Source of the DNA: Ceratotherium simum simum
Taxonomy: Eukaryota; Chordata; Mammalia; Perissodactyla; Rhinocerotidae
DNA length: 64,000 nt
Assembly (NCBI RefSeq): GCF_000283155.1
Contig: NW_004454207.1
Coordinates: 11,852,532 to 11,916,531, forward strand
Reading direction: 5' to 3'
A program made the position numbers and the translations under genes. Below are positions 22,924 through 35,540 of the stretch, piece after piece. How positions within the stretch are numbered: position 1 is the first letter of the stretch; every line of letters begins with the position of its first letter. A model generated the notes under the pieces. The model saw only the letters and a list, made by a program, of their open reading frames with translations. It was not told the DNA's origin and did no database searches.

Positions 22924-23025
22924 GGTATCTAAGGTCATTCAATTAGTAAATGGCAGTAAGTGAACGTGAACTCAGATTGCCTACTCAAAGCCCATGGCAT
23001 GTCCACTACACTCTACCATCTACTC
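22924..23025 (-). mobile_element. MIR fragment
   Basis: Reverse MIR 5' half: 'aaggtcattcaattagtaaatggcag', 'cccatggcatgtccactacactctacc', corresponding to the MIR tRNA-like head on the minus strand. Confidence 0.7.
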
Positions 23026-23091
23026 ATTCAGTCAAGTGACTATTTGGTCTCTTAACTATAGAGGCCACAATGTCTCTAAAAGAGGAGGCAA

Positions 23092-23391
23092 GGGGTTGAC
23101 TCCGTGGCTTAGCAGTTAAGTGAGCACACTCAGTTACTGGCGGCCCGCGTTTGGATCCTGGGCGCGCACTGACACACCACTTGTCCGGCCATGCTGAGGC
23201 GGTGTCCCACATACAGCAAATAGAAGAATGTACAACTATGACATACAATTATCTACTGGGGCCTTGGGGAGAAAAAGGGAAAAAAAGGAGGAGGATTGGC
23301 AATAGATGTTAGCTCAGGGCTGGTCTTCCTCAGCAAAAAGAGGAGGATTGGCATGGATGTTAGCTCAGGGCTGATCTTCCTCACAAAAAAA
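23092..23391 (+). mobile_element. ERE SINE, long form
   Basis: Forward ERE with head GGGGTTGACTCCGTGGC, a longer linker ending GGGGCCTTGGGG, an A-rich stretch, then two 3' modules and a tail. It is the same long structural class as the copy at 1,482. The B box is diverged (GTTTGGATCC). Duplication AGAGGAGGCAA at 23,081-23,091 and 23,395-23,405, perfect over 11 bp. Confidence 0.93.
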
Positions 23392-23405
23392 AAGAGAGGA
23401 GGCAA

Positions 23406-24944
23406 GAAGTCATTGTGTTCCTCACAATTCTTGTTATGTAACTGATACTAAATATGAACACAAAATAGTCCTGAATGATTGTGCCTCAATTATTTTCACT
23501 GTTCTTAACTCTATATTCCAAGTCCTACCCATTATTCTGGGTACTTTTGCCAGTTTCAAACCAGGATAAAACTTAAAGGACATTACTGCAAAAGAGGAGA
23601 AAAATATAAATAGCTAATTATAGGCTTTAATGTTTTGCTTTTCATCAGAGTATTCTCAGCTGAGCAGTAAAAACTAGGCACATTTTCAACAACTACAGAT
23701 AAAAAATTAAAAAAGCAAATAGTGATTCATCTATATTTTTCTCCAACGTAGAGTTTGGAATTAATGTTGCTAACAGAAGGGTATAGACGTGGAAACATAC
23801 TGTATTTTCTTAAGGAATTTTCACTCAATATATTTATCTTTTTAAGTAGAGTAGATTACTAAAAATTAATCTGTAAAGACAAAATTCATAATCTGATCCA
23901 AAAAATAATCATAATCCTCACTACTAAAATAAAATTAAAAGGCAATTTTGAAATCGTTATGCCCTAAAAATGTTACCCACCACATTAAATCCACTGCAGT
24001 ATGTTCAAATAAAGATCTGCTAAAGGAATTAGCACATGAAAAGAATAAATCTCTATTTCCCTAAAGTTCTCTGTAGTGTTATGAACACAGTGCTATTGTT
24101 ACTTACCAGAGGTTAACTGCAAGAACATCAGTTTCAAAGGTATAAAACACCAACTGTATCAAACTCTTAAATCTGTCATTGTGACTTTCTTTGTAAAATA
24201 TGCTGCTGTAGCTATTTTAGTGGATATATCTAACCTAACTGGATTTCTTTTGATAAAGTTTATTTACTGAAATAAGATCTGTTGTAACTCCATCACTCAT
24301 CCTTTGGCATTTGTCTACTTCATCCATGATTAATTTAAGACCCAGCTAGAATTTTTCTTAAATATAATATATTTGTTTCATAAAATATACCTTAAAATTG
24401 GTTTCTGGCTCACTCTTCTGTTTTAAAACAAAACAATGATCAATAAGATATATCTTTTGAAAATGTTGATGGATTTCAACCAAATCTAGTTAGAGGTAGA
24501 GTTTGAGAGAAGTGATTTCACTAAGTGAAGTCTGGTCCACTTACCTGTTTAACAGCAGTGATAAAAATAGTACTTCTATACATACAGTTAATTTCAAAAA
24601 TTATTAATTTAGTAATGAATCTCCCAGAAGGTATGAGAGATACAAAATGAATCCTTTGTCAACCTAGGCACTTGCTCCCTATTGGGTCATGGATATTGTT
24701 CAGAGTGTTTCGTGAAATGGAATCAGAAGTAGTAAAATCTCTTTCAGATGTATGCAATCCCACGACTGTTCCTGAGACTTTCGAGGTGCAAGGAATTCTC
24801 CTATAGGAGAGGGGGCTTATTTTATATCCAGAAGCCATAGAAACTTTTTATACTATTACTATTGTTTTTCTGGCTTTCTCTAGAATTTTAACACATAGGA
24901 CTGTCATGAGACTTAGCTCATTTAAATTTCTTATCTAGACCATG
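23406..24944. other. Unassigned AT-rich DNA
   Basis: About 1.5 kb with no repeat or gene recognised. Repeat-poor by eye. Confidence 0.4.
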
Positions 24945-25140
24945 GCAGCAGAGTAATAGGAAATAGCATCTGGGAGTTAGAGGCATACTAATGGCAATTA
25001 TGATGTTATGACCTACAGTCAATGAGCACATGGTAGGCCTGTCTTTCCTCAGTTGTAAAAAGGGAGATCATTTTGTGTGCTTCTCCTAGGATTACTATGA
25101 GAAGCAAATGCTGGTAGGAGTTATGTATAACTGATAAAGT
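24945..25140 (+). mobile_element. MIR SINE
   Basis: Forward MIR: 'gcatctgggagttagaggcatac', 'ggcctgtctttcctcagttgtaaaaagggagatc', 'ctaggattactatgagaagcaaatg', 'gataaagtgctatgcaa'. Confidence 0.75.
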
Positions 25141-25509
25141 GCTATGCAACCCTACTACAGCATATAATAAATTATCTGCCTGTCCCCCTTGGACAACTGT
25201 ATCACTACATCCTAAACTTGGAGAGACCTTCAGGTCTTATTACTCAGTCTCCTGTTCAATGTCACCATCTCCCTACTACATCATTCTCAAAAAGAAGAAA
25301 ATTCCTGCTGTGAAAAGCCTGTAATTTCTGGACCTGCAGTCCCCAGGGCATTGGCAACCACCCACTACAGCTGGGGAGGAGACCTCCCCAAGCTTCTATC
25401 TGGTTGAAGCAAGAAACAATAGGCAGAGGAAAGAACCAAATATTAAAACTCTTGACCTATTTTTCTCCCCTTCCAGGTTTACCCTCAAAGTTATTCTTAA
25501 CTGTAATGT
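25141..25509. other. Unassigned DNA
   Basis: No feature recognised. Confidence 0.4.
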
Positions 25510-25600
25510 AGTCAGGAGTAATATATTTTCTATCATTCAGCACAGGCCCTGATATATAATAGGTGCTCAATATATTTTGAATGTTGAATAGATAAAGGTC
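25510..25600 (+). mobile_element. L2 3' end
   Basis: Forward L2: 'cattcagcacaggccctgatatataataggtgctcaatatattttgaatgttgaat', matching the L2 terminus order. Confidence 0.65.
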
Positions 25601-26690
25601 CTTTTGCCCCTCCAAATGTCCCTTCATATTCTAAGACTTGGAACCCCTTTAACAGGAGACAAGGGCTAAAATATAAATAACATAATGAGAACTAAGAGTT
25701 GGAAATTGACATGGGACCCCAAGAATTGACTTTTTGGGACAATTCATTTCTGTCACAATGTAAGTAACTGATATCAGACTTTTTCCTGTTGAATAATGGG
25801 GAAAGAGTTGGAGCATAGAAAAGGACCTAGTTGAATAGATCTATTTTACTTCTTTTTATTTAATTTTAATGAAATTCAATATAATTTGAAATGGGATTCT
25901 TTTAGAAATGTGGTTGGGGTTTCTCAGTCCTGAGATAAGATAGAAAGATAAGAGCAATGAGTCAGACAGAATTAAAAGGAGGAAAAAGTGATAGTACCTC
26001 ACAAACTGGTCTGCAATAAAGTAACATCATCTTCCTTCAAGACTAATAATGTGCTAAACTCCTGGGAATCTACCTCCAGGAGAATTAAAGATAAAGGCGC
26101 AGATATTGTATGGAACTCACAAGAGAGCACTAAGCAATATCTCTGGAAACTCACGCGAGATCAGTGCAATGTCTAAGTGCTAGAAGCAGCTCTTGGCTGA
26201 GGCCTCAAGAGGTAATCCATGGCAAGAAGAATCCCTTCCCACCTCTCTCCATTCTCCTTCCCTCCTTACTCATGTTTCCTTCCTCTCTTTCCTTCTTCAT
26301 CAATGAATGTGAAATATATGTATTTCCTTTTACTTATATCCATAATATTTTGAACAAAGGGTAGGAATAAGTCACAGACTATCACCAGAAATAAAACTGT
26401 ACCCCACAGTCATACATACCACCGGAGACGATAGCACAAGCCAGTTTTCACTTTTCCCATTGACTCAGCCATCAGTCCACAGACAGCCCATCTTAAAGAA
26501 GGTAGCCTGGAGTCTCTCCTCTTTAATCTCCTTCCCCTTACCCTCAACTCCCTGTGTAAAGGTTTCCTGAAGTATTATTAATGCTCTGGCTTCTGGCTGT
26601 CAGTTGATTAGTTCAATTTGGGTTTCTCCTGCATGGACCTGGGGGAGGGATGGGGTACTTCAGAAAAAAATGAATAAAGCCACAAAGTGA
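25601..26690. other. Unassigned DNA
   Basis: No gene or repeat recognised. Confidence 0.4.
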
Positions 26691-26694
26691 ATAC

Positions 26695-27120
26695 TAGAGC
26701 ATCCACAAGCCAGACATGAAACAATGTGCATCAATTTTATAAACATCATATTGAACAAAATAAGCCAGACACAAAACAGCACCTACTATATGATTCTATT
26801 TTGTATAAGTTTCAGAAATAGGCAAAATGAAACATGCTATTAGAAGCTAGGATGGTGGTAACCTTGAAGTGGAGGGAAGTAGTGACTAAAAGGGGATGTC
26901 TGGAATCCAAGTAATGCTCCATTTCTAGATCTGGTTGCTGGTTACAAAAGTGTGTTCCCTTTGAGAAAAATGCATATTTATCATTTATATGTATGATATA
27001 ATGCATATAAATGTATATTACGTTATGTATAGGATGTATATGATATAATGTAATCAAGTATATGATATATACATATAAATGTATATGATATAATACATAT
27101 AAATGTATATTACTTTAATA
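26695..27120 (+). mobile_element. Old L1 (L1ME-like) 3' end
   Basis: Forward: 'aataagccagacacaaaacagcacctactatatgattctatttt', 'ggcaaaatgaaacatgctattagaagctaggatggtggtaacc', 'catttctagatctggttgctggttacaaaagtgt'. This is the order of ancient L1 3' UTRs. It ends in AT-rich repeats (26,994-27,112). Confidence 0.75.
26994..27112. repeat. AT-rich imperfect tandem repeats
   Basis: A unit of the form TGATATAATRCATATAAATG plus TATATTAC occurs at 26,994-27,020 and again at 27,086-27,112, with partial copies between. Confidence 0.75.
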
Positions 27121-29905
27121 TAAAGTACAAGTAAACAAATAAATGGAAATTCAGTAGTGCTTGTGATGTATAGAAACTAGCCTTAAAACGTTACAGTGAA
27201 ACAAAACAATGAGATTAAATGCCAGCTGGATTCTTCAGCCTGCTGAAGGAAGGCTCCTAGTTTGAAGCCTGCTTTCTTTTTGCTAAATATGGAAGCTAGC
27301 AAGTACAAGACAGGCCATAAAACTCACTAGCATCAAACTAAGGCTTTCTCCTTGAGATAATTAGACAGACTGAAAGAAAATAGTAAAGAGACTGTCTCAC
27401 CATGTAATTCAGTGCTATTTCATAAGCTGTCTAGAGTCTACCTAAAGTCATCTTTTTTTTGTCCCTTGGATTCAGTTCCATGTGATCCACGCTTTTGTGA
27501 AAAACAACGCCCAGCTTAGATGCCCTACTGAAGGCAAAAGTTTCCTGCATATTAATGCCATGCTCCATCTCCTTTAATCTAACCTCTCAAATATCAGTGT
27601 TAGCTCTGATCAAACAAGCATTCACTACAGCCCTTTAGACCTAGTGACTGGTGCTCCAGCACTATCTAGAAGTCATCACTTCTTCCATGTCAATTATTAT
27701 GTGGCGATCCTGCTGAACTTCAATCTCAGTTCACCACCCCCCCACCTGAAGGTGCTATTGTGACATGCAAAGTCTATGCAAGCATGCAGAAAGATTAAAT
27801 AAATTTTTATAAAAATTTTAAAATCTATAAAGAAAAGCCTGGTTGAATAAGCACTTCCAATAGTGTGGAGAGCTGTTAGAAAAAATAAAATAGCCAGCAT
27901 TCCCTAAAAAAATCTTTAATAGGATGAAGATGTCTGTCTGGTTAGGTTAAACTTAGTACACCTAGTGGCAAGGAAGTTTGACAACTTCAGAGGTTCACTG
28001 GTCATTTCTACACCTAAGTAAACCTGATTCAATATTTTAAAATGGGAAACATTAGCATGTCAAAAATCAATTATGCAAAACTCAAAGGTATTTGCTATAG
28101 CTGATAGTCTTCCAAGTGTAAGAAAACATCTCTGCATTTTCAAAGGAAAAAAATGTTTCTAGTTTAAATGGGTTCCCTTAATCCTCACTTCATCCAAAAC
28201 CCTTTTTCCTCCTAACAAAAATAGCTTTGAAACAATAATTCAATATTTTACCATCTATTTATTCATTACTATGCTTGTATAAATAAGAACTGGGTAATAG
28301 AAGGGGTTATTTTTATTTGTAAAGTTGAGGCATCCTTTTATATCTGTACGTCTTTAGGTATTTCATTCATTTTGTTTCAGGGTTGGTAAGGTTGTGGGGT
28401 TTCTTTAAGTCCTTGTTGTCTTAAATGAAGACAGCATTTTTTCTGATTGTGTAAATATTTTATCCTTGTTGCATAATGTTCAGAAAATGCAAGTTAAAAA
28501 ATAAGTTAAAAAATACAGGTAATACACGTGAGAAAGTAAAACTAGCCCACACTCGGTGTTTTTCAAAGCTAATTTACAAAGTGGGTAATTGATCTAACTG
28601 CCCTCCCATGGGTAGGTCTCGGGCCTCTTTGCTCTTTGGCCAGCAGGTTTATGGTCAAATCATCCTAATACTCACTCTCACTGTCCAATCCCTGGGCTTC
28701 TCTCTGTTCAAGTTCAGCAGAGGTTATGTTAAAGATTTTTACTTTCCTTTCCAGGACATTAAAAGGTGGGGCAAAAATTAACATAGGTCTTCTAACCTAC
28801 TTTCTACTCATGTTGTATATCCCAATCTTGCAGCTATAATATCAAATAATCTGCAAACTATCAAGATCAGATACCTAAGGTACATGAGAAAACTTGAATT
28901 CTATTAAAAGATGGAAGGGAAAGGATTACATTATTTTGTTTGTATCACAATGGCTCCAATTTCTGGCTATTGAGTTGAACATCCCATAATTTGGTATATT
29001 CAAGTTTGTATTTTATACTACATTTTGGAATATAATGATAGTAACAATGCTATTTCTTTTTTAAAGTCAAAAAAATCAGAAAGAAATAACTAAAACTATC
29101 TCAAGAAAAAGAAAAAATATTATCTGTCATATGCCACTAATTTGGAATGTTAAAAAAAGAGAAAATGCAATTATATTATAATTATGATTTTGGCTCAATC
29201 CAAAGGAGAAAATCCTAAAAACCAGAGCTGCCAATGGTAGAATGGGCTTTGTTGTGAATTAATGATTTCTCTGTCATGAAAGAAACTCAAACCAGGCCTT
29301 TAGAGCCATTTTCTATAGATATGGTCTGTATGTTTCCACTGAGTGAAAGACAGGACTGAATGAAAGCTCTTGCTCTCTCAAATCCAAGGTTCTATAATGC
29401 CCATTGGTGCTCCCCATTAAGACTCCAGCTCCTCTAACTATGTGACACAATACTTCTACAGAGTGGTGAAAGTCATGGTATACAGTAGTATGGGTGGTAA
29501 GGATACAGGGTCATTTACTGTAAATTTCTATTTTGATTGCTCAGTGCCCAAACTTTGCAGTTTTTAAATAGTTTGACCATCACATTTGCCTCTAGAGAAG
29601 TTTGAATGAGTCACTTTCCCACCATTCTCCACTTCTTCAAAGAAAAGTAATACTCCAGAGAAGTAGAATGCAAGCTCTTTGCTACCTCCTTAGAAAGTCA
29701 AAATGAGAATTCAGTCAAAATATTCTTCTATAACATAACCAGCAAGGGCAGAAGCATTAGATTTAGATACTGCCTCTTCACATTTATGCCAAATTCAAAC
29801 ATAATCAATGAGCATAAAAATCTCACAAGCTGATCCTGAATGGTAGAAGCCACTGGATCCATGCTCTTAAACTATAGTCTCCAACTTTTTGTGATCATAC
29901 ATAAA
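27121..29905. other. Unassigned DNA, repeat-poor
   Basis: About 2.8 kb without a repeat I can name, gene or RNA. AT-rich with short frames only. The longest repeat-poor stretch in the window by eye, although old elements may be unrecognisable. Confidence 0.4.
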
Positions 29906-30290
29906 ATTTATCCATTCACTCATTGAACAGACATTTATTGAGCACCTACTACGTGTTAGGCAAGCTTCTAGACCAGGGGTTAGCCAACATTTTCTATAAA
30001 GGGCCAAATAGTAAATCGCCAGCTTTGCAGGACATATGGTTCCTGTCACACCTACTCAACTTCCCTCTTATAATGTGAAAGCATCCACAGACAATATGCA
30101 AATGAATGAGCGTGGCTGTGTTCCAATAAAACATTATTTACAAAAATAGGAGGCAGGCCAGATATGGCCTGTGGGCAGTAATTCACCATCCCTTGGTCTT
30201 GACCCTTGAGCTATATCAATGAACAAAACAGAAAAAAAATCCATTTACTCATGGAGCTTATGTTCTAATAAAATCAGTAAAAAATTAGCA
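29906..30290 (-). mobile_element. L2 3' end split by hAT element
   Basis: Reverse L2. The first part runs 'ccattcactcattgaacagacatttattgagcacctactacgtgttagg' (to 29,973). The second resumes at about 30,204 with 'atatcaatgaacaaaacag', 'ccatttactcatggagcttatgttctaata'. Together the two halves restore the continuous L2 order around the inserted DNA transposon. Confidence 0.8.
29974..30195 (+). mobile_element. hAT-Charlie-type non-autonomous element
   Basis: 222 bp with terminal inverted repeats CAGGGGTTAGCCAACATTTT (left) and a decayed ...CACCATCCCTTG (right). Internal markers: 'ctataaagggccaaatagtaaat', 'gagcgtggctgtgttccaataaaac', 'ggcctgtgggcag'. Putative 8-bp duplication TTCTAGAC / GTCTTGAC (6/8), consistent with hAT integration. 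No transposase. Confidence 0.8.
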
Positions 30291-31849
30291 TGCACTCCAA
30301 ATATATGTATAAGTATTCATTTCTAAATTCTATATGTATAATAGCATACAAACACATGTACATTATAAAATTTAGGCAATACAATAAATTATAATAAATG
30401 TGATAAATATCTTAAGATACATTTCATACTAATTTTCGATACTATTATTCACTTTTTCACTAAAATTATCACCACCATTATATTTTAGTGAGAGCAATAT
30501 TTAAAATCTTGGGTTAACATTTTGTGATTCAATTTTAAGCCAGTTGTTTCAGATATTGGGTTTTAATGGCTATCATAGTGGAAAATTCATCTCACAAAGA
30601 TATATAGCTCCAAATGGAAGTATTGTATTATTGGCTGTGCTTATTAAAGCATGATTACCATTTTTAAATCTCATCCTCCAATTATGCAAAGAATTTCATG
30701 AAATTTTTGGCTTATATATTCATATCTTCCTCAGTGTAAATGAGTTGTTACTGCCAACTAATTGGAAGGTAAATATTGGAAGGTAAATAAACATTTGTTG
30801 ACTGATTGAATGAATGAATAAAAACTCATTGAAAGCATTTGAAAGATTTTTAAAGATGTTTCCCAGTTGATATAAAGTATGCTGATGAGAGTTTTCTATG
30901 TGACATACTTACATGGTTTTAAGCAGTAAACTATCATTACTAAAATTCAAGGCACATAAACATAATACCTAACAGTATATTGAGAGAAAGACGGAATGCG
31001 GATGTCATTGCCAAGCTCTCCATGCAATGGAATGCCCATATTTCCACAAAGGAAATTCACATAAGTGATGTAACATGTGACCATTCAGCAATCACAACAG
31101 GTAAGGGCTTCAAGGTCAATCCTTACGCTTAATATCAGTAAAGTTTTCTTTCTTTTTTTATTTTAAAAAGGTATAGAGTTGAATAGACTCTATGGATCAT
31201 CTGGTGCACCTTTTGGGTGCACTTTAGAGACAACTACTCTTCAGAGCTATTTATTTGGGTTGTAGTTTGTATTTGGAGAATGCCCTTTCCAACACTATTG
31301 TCTATTTGTGTAGGATTTCAACCCATGTTGTTAGATGTAACTGATAGAGTCTACCAATCTAGCTCAACTTCTCTGTGTGCATAATTCTTGAGAGTAACAA
31401 CTTCCCATAATAGCACACTTAGTATAAAAATGCAGAGAAAATTTGGATTAAGTGAATCTTTCATTCATACCTAACTCATTCACAACCATTTGGTTGGCTA
31501 TTTTTGATTTCTAACTTCTGTGCCTGCTCCAATCTGGAATTTAATAATCAGCAAACTTTAACTATCTGAACTGCTTGGCAGAATCTTCAAAACTTCAGAT
31601 GAACTTTAGCCAAGTTTTCTCTGTCCCTAATGAGAGGTTATTAATCAATAGTATGTTTGTAGTCATGAAAGGGCTGTTTAGAATTTTAATAAATGTCATC
31701 TAGAAAATTAACAAAAAAGTAATTAGGAAGATTTATTACTTGATTCCCTATCACCTTCATGATCAAACCAAAGGAAAATATGATAAAGAATGAAGATTAC
31801 TAAAACCTTAACATTTTATAAATATACCTTCAAAATTCTCCTCAAATAG
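30291..31849. other. Unassigned AT-rich DNA
   Basis: No gene. A small L2-like tail ('aataaacatttgttgactgattgaatgaatgaa') lies at about 30,785-30,820, just after a 15-bp tandem ('attggaaggtaaat'). Confidence 0.4.
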
Positions 31850-32052
31850 CCAGACAGTTCCACGCTCTCTCCTCCCGGATCAAGTAACACCCTATAGCAT
31901 TATACACAATGGTAGATAAGTGTTTAATTGCTGATTTCTCCAACCCCTCCTTCCACTCTGGAAACAACTTTAGAGCAGGGCATTTTGTCTTTTTTCATTT
32001 TTGTGTCCTCTAACACATAGTAGTGTTCAATTAGCATTTGCTGAAATTAAAT
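31850..32052 (+). mobile_element. L2 3' end
   Basis: Forward L2: 'cacgctctctcctcc', 'ccctatagcattatacacaatggtag', 'tttagagcagggcattttgtctt', 'tttgtgtcctctaacacatagtagtgttcaattagcatttgctgaa'. Confidence 0.75.
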
Positions 32053-32553
32053 AAAATGTTATGGAAGTCTCAAAGGCTATTTTAAGAAAATCTTAGAATA
32101 GTGAACTTTATCTCGTGTTCCTGAAAAATAGGTGAGAAATATTTCCTTCTTCATGTAATAGTTTTGATTCAGGAAAACTCTTGTCTAAATATCGTTCAGC
32201 CCTGTAATACTGAGCATTGTTCTTAAAACGTATTTCAAATTCATGGAGTTTAAAAATGTGAAATTAATTTTGGTCCACCTTCTTATAAAGGGAATATTTA
32301 AAACTGTCATTATTTGCTGATGAAATGATCAACCTCATAAAAAAAATCTAACCAAATCACAGACAAACTCAGAACTCCTAAGAGAGTTCAGCAAGGCGAC
32401 TGGATATAATATTATCAATAGAATTTTTCTATATCAGCAACACTCAACTAGAAATTATAATCAAACACAAGTTACCATTAACAAGAGCACCAAATTTTAT
32501 CAAATTTCTAAAAATTAGCTTCACCAAAAATATACAGAACTGCTATAGAGAAA

Positions 32554-32798
32554 TTTTTTTGTGTGTGAAGAAGATCAGCCCCGAGCTAACATCTGATGCC
32601 AATCCTCCTCTTTTTTTGCTAAAGAAGATCGGCCCTGGGCTAACATCCATGCCCATCTTCCTCTACTTTATATGGGGCGCCACCACAGCACGGCTTGACA
32701 AGCGGTGCGTCGGTGCACACCGGGGATCCGAACCTGCGAACCCCAGGCTGCCGAAGCAGAGCACACACACACACCCGCTGCGCCGCTGGGCTGGCCCC
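32554..32798 (-). mobile_element. ERE SINE inside old L1
   Basis: Reverse ERE: poly(T), two antisense modules ('gagctaacatctgatgcc'; 'gggctaacatccatgccc'), body with antisense B box GGATCCGAACC, a CA-repeat-like insertion in the head region (ACACACACACAC, about 32,764-32,774) and terminus GGGCTGGCCCC. Target duplication is not clear. The L1 text resumes at 'attttaaattcaatgaaagaac'. Confidence 0.93.
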
Positions 32799-33750
32799 GA
32801 AAAAATATTTTAAATTCAATGAAAGAACATAAAAGAAAATTTGAGTAAATGAAGAGAATTCCATGCTCTTGAAGGGATGATTTAACATTATAAAGATGTC
32901 AATTTTCCCCAAATTGATCTATATTCAGATCAATTCCAATCAAAATTCCAGCTGGATTTATTTTGATGACCTTGATAAATCTCTTCTAAAATGTGCATAG
33001 AAGTCTAAAAGTCTATAAATAGCTAACTAAACTTTGAAAAAAAAGACTAAAAAGTAAGGAATTCTCTACCAGATATTAAAACATACCAAAAAGTCATAAT
33101 AAAAAAGGCAAAATTGTTTTGGTGCAAGAACGAACAAATAGAGTACAAGGGCCTAAGAGAGAGTCAGAATAGACCCATGTCCCTAATATACAATAAAGAT
33201 GGCAACATACAAAAATCAAAGAACAAAGGATGAACCAATTAGTATACAATGTTGGAAAATCCTTTTTGAAGAAAATTAAACTGAATTCCTATATAACATC
33301 TTATAAAAATTGGACTCAGAGGATCCAAGACCTAAATATGAAAAGTAAATTATAAAGTAATAAAAGATAACGTAGGAAAATAGCCTCATAACCTGGGGAT
33401 GGGGCAAGGATTTAAACAAAATCCAAAAACCACCATCTATAATGTAAAATACTTGTGAATATTATATTAAAATGAAAGATTCTGTTCAATGATAAAGTTA
33501 ACAGATAGATGGCGGAAGAGAAGTAATTTGTAATGTCTAAAATTGACAGGGACTAATACCTGGAATATAAAAGGAACACCTACCAAACAAGGACCCAAAA
33601 GAAAAATGGGTGAAGGAAATGAACAGGTAATTAACTCAAGAAGAAAGCAATTAAATCAAGCATATTAAGAGATGCTCAAGATCACTAGTAATTAGAGAAA
33701 TGAACACTTTATTTATATCAGATTAGCAAAAATTAGAAAACTGGTATTCC

Positions 33751-34291
33751 TGCTACTATTGCTCTATAACAAATTACCACAAAATTTAGTTGCTAAAACA
33801 GCAACAATCGTTCTATCATTTCATATCGCGGTCTCTGTGGGACAGAGATTCAGGAGGGGCTTGGGTGGGCGGTTCTGGGCCAGGATCAGAAGGTGTCTGA
33901 AGCTGGAGAAAGTAGGGAATGACCAGACATCTCTCTCTTCATGTAGCCTTCTCCTTGTAGTCTATCACATGGGTTACTTAGGGATTCCTCACAGTATAGT
34001 GGCCTCAGGGAAGTCAGATCTCATACAAGGTAGCTCAGGGCTCCGGAACAAGTGTTCCAGCAAGCAAGGTGGAAGGTGAATCACCTTTTATAATCTGGCC
34101 TCAAAAGTCTCATGGTGTTACTTTTGCCATGTTCTTTTGGCCAAAACATTCACAAAAGCCTGCCCACATTCAAGGGAAGGAGAATTGGACTTTACTTCTT
34201 GATGGTGAGTGGCAAGTTTTTAGAGAAGCATGTGGGATGGTAGATGTTATTGCAGCCATCTTTGGAAAATACAATATGCCACAGCTGGCTA
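33751..34291 (-). mobile_element. MLT1-like LTR inside old L1
   Basis: Reverse-strand LTR: starts TGCTACTATTGCTCTATAAC, with 'caaattaccacaaaatttagttgctaaaacag', 'ctctgtgggacagagattcagg', 'cccacattcaagggaaggagaattgg', 'cttcttgatggtgagtggcaag'. A 5-bp duplication ATTCC lies at 33,746-33,750 and 34,292-34,296; the right end reads TA where CA is expected. The 106- and 79-codon frames across it are antisense LTR sequence, not genes. Confidence 0.75.
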
Positions 34292-34790
34292 ATTCCATGT
34301 GTTGGTAGATATGTGGTAACAGAGTATAGACAGGCACGGATATTCTAGAAAGCAATCTGGTAGTGCTTAGACAAATTGAGTATAGCTATATCATTTGATT
34401 CAGAACTCTCACACTCCTGGCTATATATCCATGAGAAATTTTCTTACATCTGTAGGAGGACATATAAAGGATGTTTATCACATTGTTTGAGGTAGCAAGC
34501 AGTTGGCGATAATCTATGTTTCATCACCAGGGGACTGAGTAAGTAAAATGTAATGAATGCTTACAATTGATTACTATACAGCAGTTTGAAACAACAGAGT
34601 AGATGTACACACAGTAACTTGAATAGAATATTTAAAATTATGGTTCTGAAAACGAAACAGAATAAGATTCATAGCACAATATTATCAATATTATTATTTA
34701 TTAAAAATTTATGCACACCAAACAATATACATTTTCATGAACACATAGAAATTAAGAGTAAATCTCAATCAATTAAATGTTTGCATACAT

Positions 34791-35540
34791 GCAGGGGAGA
34801 AGATTGGGAGTAAGAACTGGGGGGAAAAGAAGGAAAGTAAAGAAATCAAGAAAACAAGACAGGGACATTGCATTGACCAATGGTGTGCCTTGAACTGAGG
34901 AGTAAAATTAACTCTACCATTTACAATCTCCAAAGGCATAGCAAGACCAGTTGTACTAGGTAGGATTTCAGTCAAAAACCCCCTAAAAACTTACAGTTAT
35001 AGTTTGGCCAAGTCACAGATGTTCACTTTATTAATCTTTCAAAATGTTTCGGAATATAGTCAATGATTGGGGATCAATGAGAAATATTTTCAAGCAGAAG
35101 AAGTTTCTCATAAGATTTCAATCAACACATCGCATAAATGTCACTTTAATTAGGACTAAAACATGAATATTTGAAAAAATAAATTTTAAAAACATGAAGA
35201 TTCCTAAATATAGGTGCTTAAGGAAAAAAGAAATGAAGAAGATTTTTAAAATAATCTTTAAAGTAAATTAAAATAGATGTTTGCAAAACAGAAATACACA
35301 TTTTACAATAAAAAGACATTAAAATGGCTGCCTACAGGGTAATGAAAGAGGAGTATAGGGGAAATAATAATTCATTAACTACTTAAGTTGTCAAATCTAC
35401 ATTTAGATTTCAAATTAGGTAGATAAATATTTTACCAAAATAATTACATTTCTAAGAGAAAAAATTAAATATTTAACCATTCAATTATTCCTATTTATTA
35501 AAATATTTTAATCTCTGATGTCTCAGGGATTGAACTGGAT
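34791..35540. other. Unassigned AT-rich DNA
   Basis: No gene or repeat recognised. Confidence 0.4.

Larger units (their letters stand above)
32290..34790 (+). mobile_element. Old L1 (L1ME-like), ORF2 C-terminal part, split twice
   Basis: Forward, heavily decayed L1 from the end of the RT domain to near the 3' end. Markers in order: 'gatgaaatgatcaacctcat', 'gaactcctaagagagttcagcaaggc', 'aaagatgtcaattttccccaaattg', 'caattccaatcaaaattccagc', 'aagacctaaatatgaaaag', 'gagatgctcaagatcactag', then after the LTR 'tgttggtagatatgtggtaac', 'gattactatacagcagtttgaaa'. It is interrupted by an ERE (32,554-32,798, -) and an MLT1-like LTR (33,751-34,291, -). No usable open frame; it encodes nothing now. Confidence 0.75.

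Noticed and set aside
33759..34308. Frames of 106 and 79 codons
   Set aside because: They are the antisense reading of an MLT1-like LTR.
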